NCBI RefSeq assembly: GCF_000330505.1
Contig: NW_004440376.1
Span: 48,388 to 68,935 of the forward strand
Reading direction: 5' to 3'
Length of the DNA stretch: 20,548 bases
From: Entamoeba invadens IP1
Lineage: Eukaryota; Evosea; Mastigamoebida; Endamoebidae
Shown in pieces: positions 1-7,714 of this stretch; position 1 is the stretch's first letter, and every line of letters begins with the position of its first letter. Made by a program: the position numbers and the translations under genes. The notes beneath the pieces are model-generated. The model did not search any database. It was not told the origin of the DNA and saw only the letters and a program-made list of their open reading frames with translations.

Positions 1-136
1 AAATTTAAAATTTTATATTTTTATATTTTTGGCGTTATTTTTTTCTTTTGACAAAAACATATTCAAAAACTTAAAATATTTTTTAACAAAAAACAAAAAT
101 AGAGATTATTATAATTATGCATATTAAACATTAAAA

Positions 137-328
137 TTGCAGAATTCCAATTGTCATACAGAACAAATAAAACAGAGTTGTATATCGATTGTAAATGGAG
201 CAAATGTTAAACATCTCTTTATAAAAAAGAAAATAATGAGACAAGCCAACTTGTGTGATTCAAAGACTTTTTCGCTGCAAAATTTCAATGAACACGAGAC
301 TGTTGAATGGTGCAACCCAAAAAACTAG
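137..328 (+). pseudogene. Unidentified coding-like scrap ended by a transposon
   Basis: An open frame of about 63 codons stands out from very AT-rich flanks by its richer base mixture. It has no ATG near its beginning: the first in-frame ATG is at 236, leaving only about 30 codons. The frame begins just after a TTGCAG that could be a 3' splice acceptor, but no upstream exon is visible. The stop codon TAG (326-328) consists of the TA target duplication plus the first base of the inverted-repeat element that begins at 328. I do not recognise the peptide, which includes FSLQNFNEHETVEWCNPKN. It may be the remnant of an exon or a chance ORF. Confidence 0.2.
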
Positions 329-398
329 AGAACCGTGAAAAATCACTGCGGCGTGAAATATTACTGCGAATTGTTATTGGGACAAAAATAATGTTATT
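328..398 (+). repeat. Left terminal inverted repeat with two internal direct repeats
   Basis: This is the left end of the 328-2203 element. CCGTGAAAAATCACTGCG at 333-350 is followed directly by GCGTGAAATATTACTGCG at 351-368, giving 15 of 18 identical bases. The same pair occurs inverted at 2163-2198. The similarity between ends continues, with a small indel near 380, to about 398. Confidence 0.85.
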
Positions 399-2133
399 GT
401 TGCTTATAAAACATAAAAAATAATTTACTTTGTAAAAATGTTATATAATATGGCTATTAATAAAAACAAGGGTAAATTCGTAAAACGGAACATTCTGAAC
501 AACTCAAACTATATATTGGTTTTTATTTTATAGATTTTAACAATTTATAACGTAAAATACTGAACAATACATCAAAACGTAATAACAAAAACAAATAAGT
601 TAGGACATCGTATATTTAAATAATTGGTCCACTCTTTGGTTTTTATAAAACTCTATTTGATTTCTCTTCGGCTAGTCGTTATTTTATGCTGGGAATATTG
701 AAATTATTAACTTTTATTGTATAAACATAATTTATTATCAAAAACAATATGTTTTATCGTTATAATTATATAGAAATGCACAGTAATATAAACTCGAATA
801 ATTTTAGATTGAATAAACGTATTAACATTTATATTATTATTAAAACAACAATTGCAATACAACAACAAAATAAATAAAATACAAAAACACGTTATAAACA
901 TATCATATTAATAAATTAATAAAAATGAATATATTTGATGATAACAAACGGTTAACGAGTGTGGGTTTTTCGGATGGTCGATTATTTTATCACACCTGTT
1001 TCAAAATCTAAATAATTTGTTGAAATGAAAGAATTAAGTTGTTTGGGGTTCTTGTGTATTAACCCTTTTAAAATAATAGTAATTAATAATAAAATTATCT
1101 ACAATTAATCGACTAGTTTAATTATATGATAATAATCATTAAAAAATAGTTTCACATTCAGAAAAAATAAATAATAATTTATTGTTGTTTTATTATAAAT
1201 TTTTGCTATTGATGTTAATTAAAATTACACGTTAATTAACTATTTCACTTGTTTGTTGTTTATTATATTTTAATTATATTTATACTATATTAATAGTTCA
1301 TTGTTTAATTTATTTGATGTGAATTGTGATTGTATTTCCACAACATTCCAAAATCAAAATAGACAGTGATAAAACAACCAACATGTCAAATATTTACTGA
1401 ACAGTTTATATATTACAGATGTTGTTATGAAATAGATAATTAGATTGTTTATTCATTTTGTTTTTAAACCATTTTTTGTGTCACGGTGTGACGGGTTAGA
1501 TTCTTTCTTTAATTTTTTAATCGAAAAATCAACGACTCTCATAAAACATATACAAGATATTGAGTAATGATTTTTCAAATAACAAATCATTGTGAAAGCA
1601 ACTAAGGAATACACTTTATTCATCAGAATAAAATTATATTATTAAGTGATTATTTGGTAATTATAATTATGAAGAAGATTTTTTATTTATAATTTTTAAT
1701 CTCCATCAATAATACGATATTAAGCAAAACTTTATTGTTAAAATGTGTTTGTATTTTGTCAGAGATATCGACTGTTCAATAAAATTATATTTATTAAATT
1801 GATGTAACGGGTAAATCAATATCAATTATTGGTACATTTATTCACATTTAAAAAATATCAAAACACATTTTTACTTGATAAAAGAATTTTTGGATATCCG
1901 AAACTATAATTTTGAATTTGTTTTTTTGTAATAACAAAAAAACTAAAAACGTTTTGTTTTTCAATTGGAAAATGAAAAAACAAAACCCCCATAAAAAGTT
2001 CATAAAAACACATTTTTCCTCTTAGCACAATCTGTTGACTTGAACTCAAAAGATTTTGTAGAACAAAATTGTCATTTTTTATTTTAACAGCCTCGAATAA
2101 CAAAAAAATAACCCAAAATGTTTTAAAACCCTT

Positions 2134-2203
2134 AATAACATTATTTTTGACCAATAACAATTCGCAGTAATATTTCACGCCGCAGTGATTTTTCACGGTA
2201 CTC
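2134..2203 (-). repeat. Right terminal inverted repeat
   Basis: This is the mirror copy of 328-398. The only difference in the outer 52 bases is GAGTACC here against GAGAACC at the left end. It is flanked outside by TA (2204-2205). A weak open frame on the minus strand (1858-2196) runs into this repeat and is not considered a gene. Confidence 0.85.
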
Positions 2204-2430
2204 TAATTGAGAAAAAATGTGCAACTTTAGTTATAGTTTAGTTATAGTATATTAATTAGAGTAATAGTTTTAAAGAAATTTGTTTGTGTTTTCTTGTTTT
2301 GTTTCTAAAAATATATATAATTGTTTTATTATAATTATACTATAAACAAAGTTGTACTGACACGTCAAAGTTGCACGGTTTTAAAAATGACTTTAGTCAA
2401 AACTTGTATTTTTACAACAATTGATCCTCA

Positions 2431-2482
2431 AATTTCTTGTCACCCCCTAGATTTCTGACACCCATTAAATACTCTATCTGTA
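2431..2482 (-). mobile_element. Solitary end of the same MITE family as 7125-7297
   Basis: Bases 2457-2482 match 7274-7299, the right end of the complete MITE, at 24 of 26 positions, including the terminal CTG followed by TA. The match resumes at 2431 with AATTTCTTG(T)CACCC, which in the complete copy is directly joined to the terminal block. Here about 17 extra bases separate the two parts. No partner left end was found to its left, so this is a truncated or solo end. Confidence 0.55.
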
Positions 2483-2769
2483 TTTGTACGTTTTGTTATA
2501 TCTTTCATGGTATTAACAACAAGTATTTCAATGAAACAAGTTATGATTGTAGTTAATGTTATTTTGACAATAGATTTACCAATCCTTGAAAAAGAAATCA
2601 ATCCATTTTTCAACAGGTTTTTTTCTTATTTTTTTTCTGAGACTTTTTAAAACAGGAATTAGCAGTTTGATATGTTATCGTTATCTACCCACATTTTTTT
2701 CCGTCTCATGTCAGTCTTAACTACTTATAAAACAAACTTTTCCAACCCAAGGCAATAAGCGGAAATGTG

Positions 2770-2804
2770 CAAATCGTTTCAGTTAGAGTGACTGAACCGA
2801 TTTG
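2770..2804. repeat. Imperfect palindrome, 14-bp arms
   Basis: The arms CAAATCGTTTCAGT (2770-2783) and ACTGAACCGATTTG (2791-2804) are inverted copies with one mismatch, around the 7-base loop TAGAGTG. It stands alone in AT-rich sequence with no adjoining gene. No known RNA family was recognised. Confidence 0.6.
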
Positions 2805-3075
2805 TAATAATGTGTTATAATCTTTGACAAATGTAAACCAAATTTTGTATAAACAGCAATTTATCAAAATTTTTTGAAGAATAGAATTTAAACAAACTTA
2901 AAATAGTTAAAGGAAAAAACCAATTTAGTCTTTTTTAAAAAGATATTTTAAGACCAATTCATTATGGTGAGGTCTCTTTACACCTTTAAAAACATAAAAA
3001 TTTTAATATGTATTACTAATGTTGTGTAAATTCAAAAATTGTTTTGATTAAAAAACAAACACAAAAATACCCAAA

Positions 3076-3121
3076 ATGTGTAGAACCATACACATGAAAA
3101 CATCCGTTTTAAAGATGTTTT
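3076..3121. repeat. Two adjacent hairpins
   Basis: ATGTGTA/TACACAT (3076-3082 and 3089-3095, 6-base loop) is followed after one base by AAAACATC/GATGTTTT (3097-3104 and 3114-3121, 9-base loop). Both are perfect. Short perfect stems are not rare in such AT-rich DNA, so function is unproven. Confidence 0.4.
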
Positions 3122-3426
3122 TGAAACTAATAAAAATAAACAAATATAAAAACCGTGCATTGTGATATACTTTTCAACAACATTCGTTTAGAAAAGTTAT
3201 AAACGAAAGTTATTATAACTTTTATTATGTTATTATTTACAAACAAATATCACACAAAATAACACAAATCTGGACCAAATTCTTTGAACATGTGTATTTT
3301 TAAATGTTCATCAAAATGTGTTAATGCCGTCCCAAATTGTTGTTCTATTTGGTGTTTTAGTTTATAAAAATATTATTATTATATTTTCATTTGTTTGAAC
3401 ACATTTATATATTATTTACAAATAGC

Positions 3427-4060
3427 GGAAAAAACTGGGACCAGACTAATTTTAGCTATTGACTATTAAGTAAATTTTATACAATAAAACGGGCAAAGAT
3501 ATAAATAAATGAGCAAATTTCTTATTATTTGGTCTTAAAACGGTTATTTTTCGTGATGAAAAAAATGAATGTGTTGAATAAAGTATGAATGAACAACAAC
3601 TTAATGTGAGTTATAATAGTAAGTTTATTATTATTAATTATTGTTTTATTATAAAATATTATTCTTATGTTCAACCATGTTCAACTTCAACACAACCATT
3701 CAATTAAATCGTTCATTCATTTTTTCAAAGAAGATGTTGTAGTCTTTTCTATTCATTCGGTTGATTTGATAAGTCACTTTTCGTTCAGTATTAAAAGTGG
3801 CTCACGCAATAAATGAAAATAAAGTAATAAATAAATAAATTATTGGTGATTCAGACATACAGCAAATGATTGATGATTATTAAAAGTATTCAACAATAAG
3901 AGATAAATCAATATAAAGAACAAACTTTTCTTTGGCTCGGCTGGGCATTAACAAATAAGACAACTCTGAATGATAATTAAGAGTTTCATATTTTATATTT
4001 TTTTATATTTTATTTAAAAAAACAGTGTGTTTATTAATAGTTGGTCCCTGGTTTTTTTGT
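3427..4060. mobile_element. Possible decayed inverted-repeat element
   Basis: AAAAAACTGGGACCAGACTA near 3430-3449 is mirrored near 4037-4060 by TAGTTGGTCCCTGGTTTTTT, with small indels, and a TA lies just outside each arm. The match is short and partly A/T homopolymer, so this may be chance. The interior has no gene. Confidence 0.2.
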
Positions 4061-4473
4061 ATTTGTAAATATTTTACGAAAACCCTGTTTATATCTTTAC
4101 ATAAATTTTAAGCAATGTTTTTAGTGTTCAATTGACGGATTGTATTAATTAATATATATAAATTTGTTAATTATATTTATTAATTAATAAAATGTAAAGT
4201 TTCTTATTTTTATATTTTGTAGAGTGGAAATAAAAATGTATACTTGCTATGTTGTAATATAATCGGTATTATGTTACTAATTATCTGTTTTAACTTAGTT
4301 TTTTTTAAATTCTAAATAATATACTAATTTATAGTAGACTTGTTTCATATAAAAGTGAGTTAGAACTGTGGGCTGGCTTTAAGACTCTTCTTTTACACTC
4401 GACAATGATATGTAATTTTTACCTTATTAATTTCACAATTTATCAATTAATTTTCTCTATATTTTTTTTAACA

Positions 4474-4478
4474 AATTA
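4474..4478 (-). terminator. TAATT polyadenylation-type motif overlapping the stop
   Basis: On the coding strand the stop codon is embedded in TAATTTG. TAATT is the 3'-end signal reported for Entamoeba mRNAs. The same motif sits at the end of all five protein genes in the window. Confidence 0.45.
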
Positions 4479-5748
4479 AGTAATAACACAATAGTTATTT
4501 TTATCGAGACAAACCACGGTGTTCGATGGGAAACAATTATCACCAATTGATTTCACACTAGAAGGTAATGTAACACTGCTTAAACTTATACATTCACAGA
4601 AACAATTATCACCAATTGATTTTATACTCGGAGGTATATTAACATTGCTTAAATTAGTGCATCCATAAAAACAATTAACACCAATTGATTTTACACTAGA
4701 TGGTATTGTGACACTTCTCAAACTTCTGCATTTACAAAAACAATCATAACCAATCAATGAAACACTAGAAGGTAATGTAACACTGCTTAAACTTATACAT
4801 TCACAGAAACAATTATCACCAATTGATTTTATACTCGATGGTATATTAACACTGCTCAGACTACTGCATCCATAGAAACACATACTACCAATTAATGTCA
4901 CAGTAGATGGTATTGTAATACTTCTCAAACTACCACATTCAAAAAAACAATATTTACCAATTAATGACACTAGAGATGGTAATGTAACACTGCTTAAACT
5001 ATGGCATCCACAGAAACAATTTTTACCAATTGATGATACATTTAATGGTATTGTTACACTGCTTAAACTATGGCATCCATAAAAACAATCTTTACCAATT
5101 GATGATACATTTAATGGTATTGTAACACTTTTCAGACTTATACATCCATAAAAACATCTATTATTAATTGATGTCACACTCAATGGTATAGTAACACTGC
5201 TGAGATTGAAACAATCACAGAAACATTTATAGCCAATTGATTTTATATTTGGAGGTATTGTAAAACTGCTCAAACTAAGACATTTAATGAAACATTTACG
5301 ACCAATTGATTTTACATTTAATGGTATGTTATTACCAAATCTTTCTCTATCATTTTTAGTGTAATTAACATATTTGAACTCGATGTTTCTAAATTTGTTA
5401 TTGTCAACAGTTTCAAAGTCAACATTGAACCACACAATGATTCGATAAAACATTTTTTTAAAAACAGCTTTATCTTCATAGTCTTTATCTTCTACGTTTT
5501 CTTTTGTGTTTATTAAATATATATTTCCAAAGTTTTCATCACATTTACTCCACAAATGAAGTGTTTCTATGTTTGGGAAGTATACAATTGTTTCAGATCA
5601 ACGGAATTGGGTTAAAATGGAATTTTTCCATATTACCACAAAATTTCTTGCATACAACCTCCAAGTTAATAAAATCTTTGATTGTGTCTAAATACATAGA
5701 CACTATCATGATGTGATAGCCAGAAAGTCGAGAAATTTTGAAATTCAT
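4476..5748 (-). pseudogene. BspA-like leucine-rich-repeat protein gene, frameshifted
   Basis: The gene encodes the Entamoeba BspA-like LRR family (LRR_5 type). The N-terminal part, starting MNFKISRLSGYHIMIVSMYLDT, matches the intact paralogue at 17507-18475. Translation then stops at TGA (5593-5595). Skipping to another frame at about 5598 restores alignment: codons reading TIVYFPNIETLHLW continue into the long frame 4476-5555. Compared with the paralogue, two bases of an AAT codon are missing. The C-terminal part has about 11 repeats of 23 residues with the pattern SIGxxCFxxCxSLSSVTIPSSV. The start at 5748 is chosen by paralogue alignment; an upstream in-frame ATG also exists. The stop is TAA at 4476-4478 within a TAATT motif. 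It is either a recent pseudogene, since everything else is preserved, or a sequence error. In other members the LRR stack is thought to mediate protein contacts, and some are surface-located. Confidence 0.85.
4555..4837 (-). repeat. LRR array with a 76-bp exact internal duplication
   Basis: Bases 4555-4630 and 4762-4837 are identical over 76 bp. The offset of 207 bp is exactly three 69-bp (23-residue) repeat units. The rest of the array is much more diverged between units, so this marks a recent unit duplication or gene conversion inside the LRR array. Confidence 0.85.
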
Positions 5749-5826
5749 GGTTTTTCGTTTTTTGAACATTATTAAATATGTTTTTAACAGTTTTTTAAAC
5801 AATTTATAATCAATTATTTTTTTCAA

Positions 5827-6162
5827 GCTTTAAAATATTATCTTGTATTTTATTATTAAATGATATATTAATTATTTAAATATAAATTTATTATTATTAT
5901 GTTAACAAATCAGTCATGATACCTAACCAGATACGATATTAATTGTTGTTTTGTAAAAACAATAAAATACAACTATCTTATCTATCCAAAATTCATTCAT
6001 AGTTGCCAAAATGACTGTCATAAAAAATAGTTATTTTCAAGAAAACTTTTATAAAAAGTTATATCAAAAACAACATAAATAAATTGACAAATTCAAATAA
6101 TATAACCACTTTTAAAAAATAAATGTAGACTGGTTGAATAATTAATTATTATATTTCACTCA
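5827..6162. other. AT-rich spacer upstream of the broken LRR gene
   Basis: No gene or strong repeat was seen. The 5' flank of the LRR gene contains ATATTTAAT about 20-30 bases before the start, a weak TATA-like sequence. The rest is low-complexity A/T sequence up to the target duplication at 6163. Confidence 0.4.
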
Positions 6163-6169
6163 TTTGAAA

Positions 6170-7072
6170 CAGAGTGTCCAAAAAATGCACTTAAGTCCCA
6201 AGTTGAGGATTTTGAAGTAAAAATAACAAAAAAATTGTTTTTTTGATCGATTTGATCAAAAAATAATAGAATTTTAAAGGAGACAAAAATAACAATAATT
6301 TATCCCGAAAATTTACAATCAAATTGAACATAAATTTTCTTATTTTTTCCCGAAAAATTAAATTAAACACTATTAATTATTTGATTATAAAATTGAAAAC
6401 ATTAGCAATTTCAAGCACATTATTCAATTCACAAAAACAATAATAAAACATGTAAAAAAATGAACACATTTACGAAATTTCCCTAAAAATCCAAGCAATT
6501 AAATCAAAAAATATAATATTTTATTGATAAAATTTAAGAGAAAAGTTAGAACTATCATTAAAACCAGATTTGTAATTTATCAAATTTCCCGTTATTTTAC
6601 TGTTCTCTACAAGAACAGAAAAAAATGTAAAACGCACATAATAATCTAAAAAATTAAAAGAACACTTGCTGAACAAATGAGACTCAATTTCTCGGTTAAA
6701 ATGAGTCTCGTTTCTACTCATTTTGAAATACCGAGAATCGATTTTAAATAATGACAATAGTTACGTATATATGAAGGCAAGACTACTCGCCTTTATATAT
6801 ATAATCGACCCAGTCTTTTTAAACAGGGTCTATATAATTGACGCACTCATACACACAAAAACGACACTTAACAGTGTTATTTTTTGTTAATTAAGTTGTT
6901 TAAGTTATATTTTATAGTTTTAAATAACATATTTATTAATAGTTTACCAAGCAATTATAGATTTTCATTCATAAAAATATATTAAACCAAAAATAAAAAA
7001 AATCAATTATTTCAAAACAATTTTTTTTGATTTTTCTGTAACTTGGGACTTAGACGTTTTTTAGACACTCTG
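6170..7072. mobile_element. 903-bp inverted-repeat element with a 7-bp target duplication
   Basis: The ends are inverted repeats of about 34 bp (6170-6204 and 7040-7072). They start CAGAGTGTC(C/T)AAAAAA and share TAAGTCCCAAGTT, with a one-to-two-base indel and a few substitutions. The 7-bp direct repeat TTTGAAA lies immediately outside both ends (6163-6169 and 7073-7079), as expected for a target site duplication. The interior contains no transposase. A 78-codon minus-strand frame (6521-6757) overlaps strong inverted repeats and is not convincing. A 7-bp duplication is not typical of Tc1/mariner (2 bp), hAT (8 bp) or Mutator (about 9 bp), so the superfamily is left open. Confidence 0.75.
6679..6842. 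repeat. Cluster of overlapping hairpins inside the 6170-7072 element
   Basis: The cluster contains TTCTCGGT/ACCGAGAA (6689-6696, 6730-6737) enclosing AAAATGAG/CTCATTTT; a competing pair GAGACTCA/TGAGTCTC (6679-6686, 6702-6709); a 13-bp arm pair TATATATGAAGGC/GCCTTTATATATA (6766-6778, 6789-6801, one mismatch); and GACCC/GGGTC (6807-6811, 6826-6830). ATATAATCGAC and ATATAATTGAC recur 33 bases apart. The density is greater than in the surrounding AT-rich DNA. No known RNA class was recognised. Confidence 0.5.
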
Positions 7073-7124
7073 TTTGAAATCGAAATTATTTGTTTAATTT
7101 TAAAAATTACGTTATTTGTAATTA

Positions 7125-7297
7125 CAGATCGAGTATTTATGGGGTGCCAGAATTATTTTAAGAATTGAAATGAGTTTGGCACCGATTTTCATTTCAATTA
7201 TTATCAAGAAAAAAAATAAAAAACAAAAAAAATAAAACCCGAATATTTACATCAATCAATTTTTTAATTTCTTGGCACCCATTAAATACTCAATCTG
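7125..7297. mobile_element. 173-bp TA-flanked MITE
   Basis: The terminal inverted repeats of about 25 bp start CAGAT(C/T)GAGTATTTA and end near GGGTGCCA (7125-7150 and 7274-7297). TA flanks both ends (7123-7124 and 7298-7299). The centre contains an internal hairpin built on ATTGAAATGA/TCATTTCAAT. It has no coding capacity. A second, solo end of the family lies at 2431-2482, showing that it is multicopy. The TA duplication and size fit a Tc1/mariner-derived MITE. Confidence 0.75.
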
Positions 7298-7418
7298 TAT
7301 AATGTGTTAATCCATTTAACATTGAAATAGTTATTTATAATGAAATTTTGTATAATTTAGGGTGAGCAACGGTTAGTTAATTTTGATGATTTTTTTCATT
7401 GTAAATAATCCTGAAATA

Positions 7419-7661
7419 CAGGGAAAGCTAAAAAACTGCTTCTGTCTTTTTAACCGCTTCCACTTGATTTTATATATTTAAATAATATTAATATAATAAT
7501 GTATAGTACTGTTTACCATGAAGGCTGAATATGCCTCGTGGAGACTTTTTCTGTTTGAGGTGGTAATTTGTATTATATTTTTTATTATAATGTTATTAGT
7601 TATAACTATTAAATTGATGGGAAGCAGTTAAAAAGACTAAAGCTGTTTTATATCCTCCCTG
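7419..7661. mobile_element. 243-bp TA-flanked MITE just downstream of the kinase gene
   Basis: The terminal inverted repeats are about 55 bp long (7419-7474 and about 7605-7661). They start CAGGGA and share GTCTTTTTAAC(C/T)GCTTCC, with scattered mismatches. TA lies outside each end (7417-7418, 7662-7663). There is no coding capacity. It ends 49 bases beyond the stop codon of the transmembrane kinase gene, so it may lie within or just past that gene's short 3' untranslated region. Confidence 0.75.
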
Positions 7662-7709
7662 TAATTACGTATTTTGTCGTAAATGATAGATAAAACAATA
7701 AAACATTTA

Positions 7710-7714
7710 AATTA
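7710..7714 (-). terminator. TAATT polyadenylation-type motif overlapping the kinase stop
   Basis: The stop codon TAA (7712-7714) is the first part of TAATTTAAATG on the coding strand. This is the same motif seen at the ends of the other protein genes here. Confidence 0.4.

Larger units (their letters stand above)
328..2203. mobile_element. TA-flanked inverted-repeat DNA transposon, non-autonomous (Tc1/mariner-like)
   Basis: The two ends are near-perfect inverted repeats of about 70 bp (328-398 and 2134-2203), starting GAG(A/T)ACCGTGAAAAATCAC. Only one mismatch occurs in the first 52 bases or so, followed by one small indel and one substitution. Both ends are bordered by TA (326-327 and 2204-2205), the target duplication typical of Tc1/mariner elements. 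Within each terminal repeat there are two adjacent 18-bp direct repeats (333-350 and 351-368, 3 mismatches; mirrored at 2163-2198), resembling paired transposase-binding sites. The 1.7-kb interior is AT-rich and has no frame that looks like a transposase or keeps a DDE/D motif. It is either a long MITE or a fully decayed autonomous copy. The superfamily rests on the TA alone. Confidence 0.8.
2206..4475. other. Gene-free AT-rich stretch
   Basis: No open frame of credible composition was found on either strand. It contains an isolated MITE end (2431-2482), an imperfect palindrome (2770-2804), two adjacent hairpins (3076-3121) and a weak inverted-repeat pair (about 3427-3449 and 4037-4060). The rest is low-complexity A/T sequence. 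It would be intergenic space upstream of whatever lies left and downstream of the broken LRR gene. Confidence 0.6.

Noticed and set aside
1858..2196. Minus-strand 112-codon frame considered as a transposase remnant
   Set aside because: It begins inside the terminal inverted repeat and shows no DDE/D spacing or helix-turn-helix texture.
4476..5555. LRR array as a possible CRISPR-like repeat
   Set aside because: The 69-bp periodicity is coding (23-residue LRR units) and there are no unique spacers.
6521..6757. Minus-strand 78-codon frame inside the 6170-7072 element
   Set aside because: It overlaps the cluster of inverted repeats, is Phe/Ser/Asn-rich and resembles no transposase.
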